Origin: Pseudomonas orientalis | Lineage (GTDB): Bacteria; Pseudomonadota; Gammaproteobacteria; Pseudomonadales; Pseudomonadaceae | Length of the DNA stretch: 64,000 nucleotides | Assembly: GCF_022807995.1 (NCBI RefSeq) | Contig: NZ_CP094351.1 | Span: forward strand, 4,759,501-4,823,500 | Direction: 5' to 3' | Shown: positions 1-8,671 of the stretch, one piece after another | Layout of the letters: every line of letters starts with the position of its first letter | Position numbering within the stretch: the first letter of the stretch is position 1 | Program-made: the position numbers and the translations under genes | Notes under the pieces: generated by a model | Told to the model about the DNA's origin: nothing | Database searches by the model: none | What the model saw: only the letters and a program-made list of their open reading frames with translations

Positions 1-1
1 C

Positions 2-388
2 GCACCCTACAAATGGATCGCACTCGTGCTGCTTATAACTATTTTCGCCAGCACAAGCGCTGCTTTATATTGGGTGATAAAAAGTATATGGCCAAATCTA
101 ACCAGCGCTAGCAATGCCAAACCAATTGAGCCTTCAATGATTTTCTTCGGCTCCGTTGCAAGCAACTTTTCGGCGGAAACCTTCAAGTCCACGATGGCCG
201 TCAGAACGAGCAAAGAAATCGAAAGAGACCTATGCGTACAGATCCACGAAGTGGCAGCCATAACTCATCTAAAATTCAAGCTAATTGCTAAATCTTCATT
301 CTTTTCTAAAGTAACTATCATTTCGCTTTTAGGACTTGCCATCACGGTTTGCCTTAACCACTTTGGAATCATATTATGTCAGGGATGA
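2..388 (+). CDS. Pycsar membrane effector (PycTM/DUF5706-like), 5' end outside window
   Basis: Partial gene: the reading frame is open to the left edge of the window, so the N-terminus lies outside; the GTG at 26 is internal to the first membrane helix and is not the likely start. The visible ~128 residues show a hydrophobic helix at the very beginning (IALVLLITIFASTSAALYW). A soluble stretch follows with the FFGSV and KxIERDLCVQIHEVA...KFKLI pattern typical of the two-helix Pycsar effector family, then a second helix (VTIISLLGLAITVCL). In Pycsar systems this inner-membrane effector binds cyclic UMP or CMP made after phage infection and impairs the membrane. The stop codon overlaps the start of the downstream cyclase by 13 bases, so the two are translationally coupled. 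The assignment combines family pattern with neighbour; base composition is AT-rich compared with the rest of the window. Confidence 0.8.
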   Translation, partial: APYKWIALVLLITIFASTSAALYWVIKSIWPNLTSASNAKPIEPSMIFFGSVASNFSAETFKSTMAVRTSKEIERDLCVQIHEVAAITHLKFKLIAKSSFFSKVTIISLLGLAITVCLNHFGIILCQG

Positions 389-1674
389 AGGATGTTTTTG
401 GCGATGTATTCTCTGAATCGAGAACACACAAATCGTTAAGCAGAAGCCATAACACAACTTGGGGAGGACTAGAAGATTACATTACAGAGTCGATAACCTC
501 CGACAGTCGACTGCCAGCTCGCGACTTTGATGTTAACGGAAAAATAAGAGAACTTTTTGGAAAGCGCATATTAAACAATACAAAAATAGGCGGACACCCG
601 CACTTTGATGAACTCGCAAAAAGCAAATCCAGGTCCAATGGGTACGTCACCACATTATTTATGGACATAAAAGGTTCAACCCGACTTGGAGTGGTATACG
701 ACTTAGAAGAAGTTTTTTATTACAAAAACACAATCATCAAGTGCGCGATAGAATGCATACAAGCTTTTGATGGTCACGTTCACCGCATAATGGGCGACGC
801 AGTATTAGCGTTCTTTAGAAGTGACGGAAACAGTCCGAGGGACTCTGCTATTGACGCGATCAACTGCGGAACATATCTCGTACAATTCATGAAAGATATC
901 GTCCAACCAGAAATCCAAAACTATGGACTGGAAGAGGATATTGGTATTCGTATTGGGATTGACTATGGACCAGACGAAAAAGTGCTATGGGGAATGTATG
1001 GCTATCCTGGTGTATCAGAGGTTACCGCCACCTCATTCCACGTTGATGTAGCTGCCAAGCTACAGCAAAAAGCCCCCCGCAATCGTGTAATGCTTGGACA
1101 AAGCCTCTGTGACATGCTTGACCTTCCTAAGCCTATAATCGAGCACAAAACAGTAAGTGGTGAACCGGAAAGATATGTGACACCTAACTACAGGACTCGT
1201 GAAGAGACCCCTTTGAACTACAAGCAATATGTACTAAATCACAAGTTATACTACCCACTCTTACCGAGCCCTCAAGACAATCGTAGAAACATAAGAGTCA
1301 CTGCAAGTGTAAAGACTAAATATCAGACTCAAGCCGATACTGATTATCATGCGTGCTCGCGCTCTATATATAAACCATACGGTATAACATTTAAAGCAAC
1401 CTTCGAACTAGCAGAACATCTCACAGATGTCTCCGTACGATTTCGTGTCGAAAATACTGGAAAAGAAGCTGCACAAGTAAAAGAGCCGACTAATGGTAAT
1501 CATCACAATGATGTACCCGCCGTGCGTAGGGATACGGGTGATTATTTTGCTTCTCACTGGGAGGACGCCTCTTATACAGGCCTTCACTACATGTATGTCT
1601 CAGTCTGGCATAAAAACGTAAAAATTGCTGAAGAGCAAAGGTTCGCTGTTTTTATTGGTGACCAGGCTGTATAG
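376..1674 (+). CDS. pycC: Pycsar nucleotide cyclase (PycC-like) with C-terminal sensor-type domain
   Basis: A 432-residue protein. Residues ~85-260 form a class III adenylate/guanylate cyclase catalytic domain: the first metal-binding Asp is D97 in LFMDIKGSTRLG and the second is D141 in RIMGDAVLAFF, followed by IGIRIGIDYG. Residues ~305-432 resemble the AGS-C domain (FRVENTGKEA...HWEDASYTGLHYMYV...FAVFI) found at the C-termini of defence cyclases and CD-NTases. In characterised Pycsar systems such a cyclase makes cUMP or cCMP on phage infection and activates the adjacent membrane effector, which is encoded immediately upstream here. Which nucleotide is made cannot be read with confidence. The gene is AT-rich (bases 541-600 contain only 21 G or C), consistent with transfer. 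Confidence 0.85.
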   Translation: MSGMKDVFGDVFSESRTHKSLSRSHNTTWGGLEDYITESITSDSRLPARDFDVNGKIRELFGKRILNNTKIGGHPHFDELAKSKSRSNGYVTTLFMDIKGSTRLGVVYDLEEVFYYKNTIIKCAIECIQAFDGHVHRIMGDAVLAFFRSDGNSPRDSAIDAINCGTYLVQFMKDIVQPEIQNYGLEEDIGIRIGIDYGPDEKVLWGMYGYPGVSEVTATSFHVDVAAKLQQKAPRNRVMLGQSLCDMLDLPKPIIEHKTVSGEPERYVTPNYRTREETPLNYKQYVLNHKLYYPLLPSPQDNRRNIRVTASVKTKYQTQADTDYHACSRSIYKPYGITFKATFELAEHLTDVSVRFRVENTGKEAAQVKEPTNGNHHNDVPAVRRDTGDYFASHWEDASYTGLHYMYVSVWHKNVKIAEEQRFAVFIGDQAV

Positions 1675-1738
1675 CGGCCAACCTTCTCAGTCATCAAGCG
1701 ACTTTTCATAAGCATCAACTTAGATAAAATTTAAAACG

Positions 1739-1770
1739 GCACTCCCTCTTAATGGAAGGAGTGTCGAAAC
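1739..1770 (-). terminator. Rho-independent terminator of the subtilase unit
   Basis: A hairpin with stem CACTCC (1740-1745) and GGAGTG (1758-1763) lies between the convergent cyclase and subtilase genes. Read on the minus strand it is followed by a T-rich run at 1727-1738, as expected for termination of the AAA-subtilase transcript. It may also slow transcription from the cyclase side. Confidence 0.6.
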
Positions 1771-1787
1771 ACCTTAGAAACTGAAAA

Positions 1788-3986
1788 TCAAGTAAAAACC
1801 TGAGTATCGGAATCCGTCGCTAACGGTAACGTTTGGAGCACCGGATATTCTGCTTGTACGCGTGCAAGCAAATCTAAAATCCCTGGAGCTTCAATAGTTA
1901 CAACTAATGAGTATGGCATTGGGACAGCATCCTCCATCCGTACAGACTCCCCTTCGTCTCTTACTTGATAATTTATATGAAAATAGGGATTATCGAGGCC
2001 GTCCACATCGACTTTTCGCTTAGCGTGCAGGACGGTATCCCATCTCATGGAATCCCTACGTAGTTCAGCTTCTGTTTTGTACATCCCGCTGCCAAATAAA
2101 CTCAATGACTTTTTCGGACCTTTGTAAGCTCGCACCCACAACCCTGCGCGGGTGTAATTAATGGCATGAGCAGAATCAACGGGAGCACGATAGCAAAAAG
2201 TAGCACCGAGAGTAACTCTCGTTCCTGCTGGTAAATTTTTCGGAATAGGGATAATCGCTTTCTGAGGGTTGCCGGGTCTCGTTACCCCTTGGTAAACGAT
2301 TCGAACTACATCAGAAGATGTATAGATAATTTCCTCTGGATTGAGGGTCAAACGTCCCCAACCAACGTCTGCACGCTTATGACTGCGCGCACTAAATTCG
2401 CTGCCATTAATCATTAGTGCCTGCAACGTTATAGGTTCGAATACAGAACCACTAAGTGCGTCAGCTCCTACGGCGACACGTAGAGCTAAAGGGCTAGCAA
2501 AACTGGTTCCCGCTACACCTATCACAGTTCCAGCCATAGGATTAAATACCGGTACAGGTTCAGCATCTGACCCACCAAATGCAACGATATCCGGTTTCAC
2601 ATAACCTGGGCTTCGTCCTGGGCCAACAGCACTGTAAATGGCTTTACCCCATTTCTTTTTACTGGAATCTGCAGCGCCAATAGCGAAAATATTGACGGCA
2701 TCACCTGGGGGCTGAATACGGGCTAACTCGCCTCCCAGATGGCCGTTATTTCCTACAGCAGCAGTGCAGAGTGTCCTTCCATCCGAGAGTTCGGTATCTA
2801 ACCGAGATGTCCACTCATGAACATCATCATCAAAGAACGTCGCTATTGGACCGAGACTAATATTTGCGAACCGGTAGGGAGTACCGGATACCTTAGCACT
2901 GCGTAGCGCAGTGACAATCCTATCTAAAACATCAAGAGCCTGCTCAGGATTGCCCAAAGTTGGTAACACGCAATGATGATCTACATGACAAAAAGGTGTT
3001 GGAAGTACTGTCGCTCCGTCGGCAACATGTCCATATAAAAATGCAGATGTTACATTAATCCCATGTGCTAAATCCTTCAACGATGAAGATGGATTCAGCG
3101 AGCTGTTGATTTCGGTCACATGATCTGGAAATGCGTTTGATGTTCCACCGTCAAAGATAGCAGTCTTTACACCAGACGTTGACTTTGATGAAGGCAGGGA
3201 TACCGCTCCGTAAGATCTAGTTAGTGCCTGTTCAAGCTTCCATTCCTGCTGTAACTCAGGCAGAGACCTAATGAGACGAATCCTAGTGAAATCCGCAAGC
3301 TTCGTTAGTTTTTCAGGAGATATTTCTATGGCAGCAAAAGTCAATCCTGGAACAAACCGAAATCCCCGATTCGAGAGCTTGCCGCCGAGTTCTTCAACCG
3401 CGTTTTTGAAGGAAGCCAATATATCTGCATCTGTTTCAAGTGCATGCATAGTAATATGCGCATGCCCCGGCCACTGACTATCCTCGCTGATTCGCAATTT
3501 CTCTTCTGCTTGATAAGCGTCTATTAGCTCAATACGAGAAAACTGCTCCTGCCGCGAAGTTGAGGTACTTCTGCTCAGCAGACGTTCATCCATATCTAGA
3601 AAACTTGCTTCCGTTCCAGAAACGAAGATAGATGCAGTTTCTTGAAAGCTTTCTTCACCACTACGCGTCCGCCTTGGCGAAATATTAACAGGGCGCGATC
3701 CAAGTATGCTTAGCCCTGAGTCACGCAAAATTGTAGACGGAAAATACGTCTTAGCCAAAAATGAGGGATGGAGTACAACCTTCGCTGTAATTTCACCTCT
3801 TGGCGCAAACTTCGGAGGTATCTCCCTTGCAAACTTAGCCAGTTCAACCAATTGAGAATGTAATGAATCTCTCGCTTCAAGAATAGTATATGGCAACCAT
3901 TTCTTTCCACCCCCTTTCGGCCATGACAGTTGCCCGATCAACTCATGCCCATTAGCGATCAAAAGATTTCTTTTCTTGTCATTCAT
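1788..3986 (-). CDS. S8 family subtilase paired with AAA ATPase
   Basis: A 732-residue subtilisin-like serine protease. The catalytic triad is intact: D279 in TAIFDGGTS, H308 in DLAHGIN, S495 in GTSFASP, with the oxyanion Asn in AAVGNNGHLGG. There is no signal peptide, so it is predicted to be cytoplasmic. About 260 residues precede the protease domain; residues ~170-260 look like a pre-domain of unknown role, and ~190 residues follow it. The start codon overlaps the stop of the upstream AAA ATPase by 4 bases (ATGA), implying a coupled two-gene unit. I infer that the ATPase controls access of substrates to, or activation of, this protease; the family alone does not prove this. Location next to Pycsar, AT-rich composition and cytoplasmic prediction make a defence role plausible. 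Confidence 0.85.
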   Translation of the reverse strand: MNDKKRNLLIANGHELIGQLSWPKGGGKKWLPYTILEARDSLHSQLVELAKFAREIPPKFAPRGEITAKVVLHPSFLAKTYFPSTILRDSGLSILGSRPVNISPRRTRSGEESFQETASIFVSGTEASFLDMDERLLSRSTSTSRQEQFSRIELIDAYQAEEKLRISEDSQWPGHAHITMHALETDADILASFKNAVEELGGKLSNRGFRFVPGLTFAAIEISPEKLTKLADFTRIRLIRSLPELQQEWKLEQALTRSYGAVSLPSSKSTSGVKTAIFDGGTSNAFPDHVTEINSSLNPSSSLKDLAHGINVTSAFLYGHVADGATVLPTPFCHVDHHCVLPTLGNPEQALDVLDRIVTALRSAKVSGTPYRFANISLGPIATFFDDDVHEWTSRLDTELSDGRTLCTAAVGNNGHLGGELARIQPPGDAVNIFAIGAADSSKKKWGKAIYSAVGPGRSPGYVKPDIVAFGGSDAEPVPVFNPMAGTVIGVAGTSFASPLALRVAVGADALSGSVFEPITLQALMINGSEFSARSHKRADVGWGRLTLNPEEIIYTSSDVVRIVYQGVTRPGNPQKAIIPIPKNLPAGTRVTLGATFCYRAPVDSAHAINYTRAGLWVRAYKGPKKSLSLFGSGMYKTEAELRRDSMRWDTVLHAKRKVDVDGLDNPYFHINYQVRDEGESVRMEDAVPMPYSLVVTIEAPGILDLLARVQAEYPVLQTLPLATDSDTQVFT

Positions 3987-5098
3987 AACCGATCTTCCTT
4001 ATCGATACGGTGAAGCATTCTTGAAATAGTTGAAGCATGCACATTGAGCTCCTTTCCTATTGCCCTCAGCGACATACCTTTGGCCTTTAAGCGTTTAACC
4101 TCCAAATACTTTTTGGTATCATCACCATCTAAAGCTTCTGGAATTATCAAGCTCAATAGCGCACGTTCAAATGTGTCATCTCTAAGTACAACTTGCCTCT
4201 TGGCTTTGATTACCAAACGATAGGCATCAGATAGTGGACGACCAACAAGTGCAGGAGCCAGCTTACTTGCCAGTCCCTGATCGCAGCCCAACTGCATTAG
4301 GAGTTGCCCTATTTGCTCTCGGCTGCTATCGGGAAAACGCAACCAAAAATCAAACCTTCGAAATATCGCCCGATCAAGTAATTCCTCATGATTTGTTGCG
4401 GCAACTAATAACGAAGTAGAGGGCCACTCGTCTATAGCTTGTAAAAGAACATTGACAACTCGCTTCAACTCTCCAACATCTTGCCCATCATCTCGCCTTT
4501 TAGCGAATGCATCGAACTCATCGAGTAAAAGAACACATGGCTGAGAACGAGCGTAATTCAGGACCTTTATTAGGTTGCTGCCAGTTTTACCGAGCAAACT
4601 GTTAACCGCCGCCGCCAAGTTTAGGCTAACAAGTGGAAGACTCAATTGCTCAGCCAAATAAGTAGCCGCTAATGTTTTCCCTACACCTGGAGGGCCTGAC
4701 AACAGGATCGTGCGGGATGGAGTTAAACCAGCCTGAATGAGGCGTCCTGCATTGAGCCACTCGTCTATAAGTGCAGAAAGACCTGAGCCGACCTCAGGTG
4801 CCCACACAGCCTTATGCTCCATAACAACAGGAAATTGAATAGTGGTTAGAGGCAAATTGCTGTCAGCATCAACGGGACTAATCGTCGCCTGCTGAGCTGC
4901 TGAATCTCGCGATAGCGTCAGTTGAGAGGCGTTTGCTTCTGCCAATGCTTTCGATAACAGATCCGACAGTGGAGATTTTTCACGTCTCAAGCGGGCTATC
5001 AGGCGACTTAACCGGAGCTGGAAAGAAGAGGCATTTCCAACACAACCCTCTCGGATAAGGGCAATCCATTCGGCATGGGAGGCGGGAGCTGTAGTCAC
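3983..5098 (-). CDS. Classic AAA ATPase with C-terminal helix-turn-helix
   Basis: A 371-residue protein. Residues 1-110 have no recognisable domain. The AAA core runs from ~110 to 300: Walker A SGPPGVGKT with K141, Walker B VLLLDEFDAF near residue 190, and the second region of homology ATNHEELLDRAIFRRFD with Arg-finger candidates, which places it in the FtsH/katanin-like classic AAA clade. Residues ~335-371 (KRLKAKGMSLRAIGKELNVHASTISRMLHRI) are a resolvase or sigma-region-4 type helix-turn-helix, unusual for an unfoldase partner. It is the first gene of a two-gene unit with the subtilase. The DNA-binding tail and the inverted repeat at 5131-5154 upstream suggest self-regulation or nucleic-acid sensing; both are inferences. 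Confidence 0.85.
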   Translation of the reverse strand: MTTAPASHAEWIALIREGCVGNASSFQLRLSRLIARLRREKSPLSDLLSKALAEANASQLTLSRDSAAQQATISPVDADSNLPLTTIQFPVVMEHKAVWAPEVGSGLSALIDEWLNAGRLIQAGLTPSRTILLSGPPGVGKTLAATYLAEQLSLPLVSLNLAAAVNSLLGKTGSNLIKVLNYARSQPCVLLLDEFDAFAKRRDDGQDVGELKRVVNVLLQAIDEWPSTSLLVAATNHEELLDRAIFRRFDFWLRFPDSSREQIGQLLMQLGCDQGLASKLAPALVGRPLSDAYRLVIKAKRQVVLRDDTFERALLSLIIPEALDGDDTKKYLEVKRLKAKGMSLRAIGKELNVHASTISRMLHRIDKEDRL

Positions 5099-5466
5099 AA
5101 TATCTTCTCAAGCGTTGCAAATGTTGCGCAGTGTTGCACTAATAGCTGCAACACTCAACTTCACCAAACGGAAAAACACCCCTGTCAGACTGACGGGCTT
5201 CCAACCGCGGTACGTCAATACGTCCACACCTCACGTTACAGAGAGCTCAGGTCAACTCTAGCCTGTCGTTAACTGGCCAACTATAGCCACAATCCTCACG
5301 GTGCGATGTTTAGGAGCTTTGTCTGAACAGCTCGCCCCCTGACTGAACCTCCCACCCTTCCACCTGGTCAGCAACGCTCGTCGACCAAGCCGAATTCTCC
5401 CTCCCCGTATGCATCACAACCATACGCACCACGCCTCCACTGGCGTCAACAGGGAGAACCCCCGCA
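5099..5466. other. Intergenic region between defence island and YdeP-type gene
   Basis: No gene is convincing here. The left part holds the GTTGC half-site array and presumably the AAA-subtilase promoter (minus strand). Base composition rises from AT-rich to the GC-rich host average around 5160-5330, marking the right edge of the island. No tRNA, integrase or clear direct-repeat attachment site is visible. A GGGAGAA Shine-Dalgarno sequence at about 5451-5457 serves the next gene. Confidence 0.6.
5131..5154. promoter_or_regulatory. Perfect inverted repeat upstream of the AAA-subtilase unit
   Basis: GTGTTGCA (5131-5138) and TGCAACAC (5147-5154) form a perfect 8-bp inverted repeat with an 8-base spacer. 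Two further GTTGC half-sites lie at 5114-5118 and 5123-5127, spaced 9-10 bases, i.e. about one helical turn. The array lies 16-56 bases upstream of the ATPase start codon, where an operator would overlap the promoter or leader. The helix-turn-helix of the ATPase is the obvious candidate ligand, but this is inference. Confidence 0.5.
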
Positions 5467-7824
5467 ATGTCTGAACCTAAAAATTCCCCGCTCCAAGGCT
5501 CCCAGTCCGACGGCTCCGCCGCCGGCGGCTGGCCTGCACTCAATGCCGTCAACAAGCACCTGCTCCACCAGCACGTCCTGCTCAAGGGCAACCGTACCCT
5601 GCTGTCCATGAACAAACCGGACGGTTTCGACTGCCCCAGCTGTGCCTGGCCAGACCCAAAGAAGCCGCACACCTTTGAATACTGTGAAAACGGTGCCAAG
5701 GCACTGGCGTGGGAGTCGACCAAAAAACGCGTCACGCCGGAGTTCTTCGCTGAACATACAGTCAGCGAGCTGGCCACCTGGACCGATCACGATCTGGAAG
5801 ATCAGGGCCGCATCACCGAGCCGATGCGCTATGACGCGGGCAGCGACAAATACCTGCCCGTCAGTTGGGACGAGGCGTTCGCCGAGATCGGGCAGGAGCT
5901 GCGCCAGCTGAGCGACCCGTGGAAGCTGGAGTTGTACACCTCGGGGCGTACCTCGAACGAGGCGGCGTTTTTGTATCAGTTGTTTGGTCGCCTGTATGGC
6001 ATGGCTAACTTTCCTGACTGCTCGAACATGTGTCATGAGACCACCAGCGTGGCGCTTCCCGAGTCGATCGGCGTGGGCAAAGGCACCACGACGTTGGAGG
6101 ACTTCGAGAACGCCGACGCCATTTTCATCTTCGGTCAGAACCCCGGCACCAACAGCCCGCGCATGATGTCGGAGCTGCATGCCGCCGCACGCCGTGGCGC
6201 GAGCATTATCTCGTTCAACCCGTTGCGCGAAAAGGCGCTGGTGCGTTTTGCATCACCCCAGGACCCGCGCGACATGCTCAGTCGCAGCGGCGTGAAGATC
6301 AGTTCCCAGTACCATCAGGTCAGAATCGGCGGCGACATGATTGCGGTGCAGGGCATCTGCAAGGCGGTGATTGAAGCGGACGATGCGGCTCAGCGTGAAG
6401 GCCTTCCCCGTGTGCTGGATGTCGCCTTCATCGACGAGCACACCCATGGCCTTGAGTCGTTCGCCGACTACTGCCGGCAGCTGCCGTGGGCAATCATCGA
6501 GCGTCATTCGGGCCTGACGCGTCAGGCACTGGAGGATGTGGCGGCGGTGTACATGCGGTCGGAGCGGGTGATCTGTTGCTGGGGCATGGGCATTACTCAG
6601 CACAAGCGCGGTGGCGACGCGATGCAGCAGATCATTAATCTGCTGCTGTTGCGCGGCAACATCGGCAAGCTGGGCGCGGGGGCTTGCCCCATTCGCGGCC
6701 ACTCCAATGTGCAGGGTGACCGCACCATGGGCATCTACGAAAAAGCCGGCGAGCCGTTCCTGGCCAGTATGAGCAAGGTGTTCGGTTTCGAGGCGTCCCG
6801 CAAAGGTGGGCATGATGTTGCCGAAGCCTGTGAAGCGCTGCTGCGTGGTGAGGTGGAAGCGTTTATTTCCATGGGCGGCAATTTCTTCCGGGCCATCCCG
6901 GATATCGATGTGGTCTGTCCCACCGTCAGCCGCTTGAAAATGACTGTGCTGGTCAATACCAAGCTCAACCGCAGTGCAACGGTGCATGGCCAGAAAGCGT
7001 TTCTGCTGCCATGCATCGCCCGCTCGGAGCTGGACATGCAGAACGGCGTGGCGCAAACCGTGACGGTCGAAGACTCGATGTCGATGGTGCACGGCTCCAC
7101 CGGCATGCTGGAACCTGCGTCGAAACACCTGATCTCCGAAGTGGCGATCATCGCCGGTATCGCCAAGGCGACGCTTGCGCCCAACCCCAACGTGGATTGG
7201 GACAGCTACGTGAGCGATTACGCGCGCATTCGCGACAAGATCGAAGCCGTGCTGCCCGAGCAGTTTTATGACTTCAACCAGCGCATCAAGGAGCCCGGCG
7301 GCTTCCGCCTGCCCAATGGTGCCAGCGAACGCAAGTGGAACACCGCGTCAGGCAAGGCCAACTTCCTGTTTCCTGCAGGGGTTTTTGACGAGGACGACAC
7401 GCCACCGGGCGCTGATCATCTGCAACTGATGACGATCCGCAGCCATGACCAGTTCAATACCACGGTGTATTCCAACGATGACCGTTACCGGGGTATCTAC
7501 GGCGACCGCATGGTGGTGATGCTCAATCCGCAGGACATTGAGCGCCTGGGGCTCAAGGCGGGGGATTATGTCGAGTTCCAGACGGCGCTGGACATGACAA
7601 CACCGCGTCGGGCGCCCGGTTTCAAGGTCATCCCCTTCGACGTACCGCAAGGCTGTTGCGCCGCGTACTACCCGGAAACCAACGGTTTGCTGCCACTGGC
7701 GAATCGGGACAGCCGCAGTAACACGCCGGCGGCGAAATCCATCCCGGTGAACCTGGTGCGGATGAATCCAGAGGAGACGCAGGTGGCTTTGGAGCGACGC
7801 GGGTTGATTGCGGCAGCTAGTTAG
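5467..7824 (+). CDS. FdhF/YdeP family molybdopterin oxidoreductase
   Basis: A 785-residue cytoplasmic protein of the FdhF/YdeP family (E. coli YdeP is of similar length). It binds a bis-molybdopterin cofactor. The N-terminal CPSCAWPDP segment holds paired cysteines and is followed by FEYCENG. C189 in NMCHETTS lies where formate dehydrogenases carry the Mo-ligating Cys or Sec. IFIFGQNPGTNSPR and WGMGITQHKRG are cofactor-binding motifs. The C-terminal ~150 residues (MTIRSHDQFNTTVYSNDDRYRG) form the molydopterin dinucleotide-binding barrel. The substrate of this family is not established. There is no neighbouring fdhD or accessory subunit gene, so the enzyme stands alone. Confidence 0.9.
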   Translation: MSEPKNSPLQGSQSDGSAAGGWPALNAVNKHLLHQHVLLKGNRTLLSMNKPDGFDCPSCAWPDPKKPHTFEYCENGAKALAWESTKKRVTPEFFAEHTVSELATWTDHDLEDQGRITEPMRYDAGSDKYLPVSWDEAFAEIGQELRQLSDPWKLELYTSGRTSNEAAFLYQLFGRLYGMANFPDCSNMCHETTSVALPESIGVGKGTTTLEDFENADAIFIFGQNPGTNSPRMMSELHAAARRGASIISFNPLREKALVRFASPQDPRDMLSRSGVKISSQYHQVRIGGDMIAVQGICKAVIEADDAAQREGLPRVLDVAFIDEHTHGLESFADYCRQLPWAIIERHSGLTRQALEDVAAVYMRSERVICCWGMGITQHKRGGDAMQQIINLLLLRGNIGKLGAGACPIRGHSNVQGDRTMGIYEKAGEPFLASMSKVFGFEASRKGGHDVAEACEALLRGEVEAFISMGGNFFRAIPDIDVVCPTVSRLKMTVLVNTKLNRSATVHGQKAFLLPCIARSELDMQNGVAQTVTVEDSMSMVHGSTGMLEPASKHLISEVAIIAGIAKATLAPNPNVDWDSYVSDYARIRDKIEAVLPEQFYDFNQRIKEPGGFRLPNGASERKWNTASGKANFLFPAGVFDEDDTPPGADHLQLMTIRSHDQFNTTVYSNDDRYRGIYGDRMVVMLNPQDIERLGLKAGDYVEFQTALDMTTPRRAPGFKVIPFDVPQGCCAAYYPETNGLLPLANRDSRSNTPAAKSIPVNLVRMNPEETQVALERRGLIAAAS

Positions 7825-7867
7825 GGCTCGTGGTACAGCGTTTTTCCGGTGCCGGCCAGCATGAGAG

Positions 7868-8671
7868 CTAGATTTTAGACTTAGGCTGCCCTGAGAAACG
7901 GGATGCAGCCTGTTCAAAACTTTGTCCTGCACGTGGATTCCACTGCACACCCGAGCGGGCTTCAATCCCGGGTTTGAGCTGCTGGTTGTCGTCATAGTCT
8001 TCACGGGGATGAAAAAACAGCGGCTGCACCGCTTCCAAGCTTCGCAGGTAGTCGGCATATGAATTCAGATATTGCTGACGTTCGTCATTGCTGAGCTGCG
8101 CCGGCATCCATGCAGCAAACGGCGGAAGAACGGTGAAACCGGTATAAGCCAAAATGCCGTTATGGATAGGCCAGAGTATGTGATGCAAGTCGCCATCAAT
8201 GCCAGCAGGTGTATAAAGGCTGCTCGCGGTGCCTGTGGTCAGGCAAAGCATGGCCCTCTTGCCCTTGAGTAGGCCTGATCCATACTTATGCCCCGATGAG
8301 TACGCGAACCCGCGACTTAACACCCGGTCTACCCAGCCTTTCAGAATGGCCGGCATCGAAAACCACCACACTGGAAACTGAAAAATTACCAGGTCAGCCC
8401 ACATGACTTTCGCTTGCTCGACTTTGACGTCGTCGGTGTGAGCGTTGTTTGCAAACGCATGTTCTTGCTCGCGGGGAAGATCGAGATAGTCAGGATCGGC
8501 GCGATTATCGGGGAAGTCACCAACGCCCAGCTCAGCCTTCCAATTCATCGCGTAGAGATCGCTCACCTGAACCTGGTGGCCGAGTTCGCGCAGCGTTTCA
8601 ACAGCTACGTGCTTTAGGGCGCCGTTGAAAGAGCGTGGTTCCGGGTGCGCCAATACGATTAACGTCTTCAT
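7868..8671 (-). CDS. NAD(P)H:quinone oxidoreductase-type flavoprotein
   Basis: A 267-residue flavodoxin-fold protein of the NQO1/MdaB-like family. The N-terminal LIVLAHPEPRSFNGAL motif binds FMN/FAD phosphate; FQFPVWWFSMPAILKGWVDRV is the family signature. Such enzymes transfer two electrons from NAD(P)H to quinones or nitro/azo compounds in the cytoplasm. It overlaps the stop of the upstream transporter gene by 4 bases, so the pair is an operon. A paralogue is encoded at 20904-21701. The adjacent divergent LysR gene, probably its former regulator, is broken. Confidence 0.9.
   Translation of the reverse strand: MKTLIVLAHPEPRSFNGALKHVAVETLRELGHQVQVSDLYAMNWKAELGVGDFPDNRADPDYLDLPREQEHAFANNAHTDDVKVEQAKVMWADLVIFQFPVWWFSMPAILKGWVDRVLSRGFAYSSGHKYGSGLLKGKRAMLCLTTGTASSLYTPAGIDGDLHHILWPIHNGILAYTGFTVLPPFAAWMPAQLSNDERQQYLNSYADYLRSLEAVQPLFFHPREDYDDNQQLKPGIEARSGVQWNPRAGQSFEQAASRFSGQPKSKI

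Noticed and set aside
5075..5272. A 65-codon plus-strand frame over the AAA promoter region
   Set aside because: Covers the inverted repeat and the ATPase start codon on the other strand; translation shows no known features.
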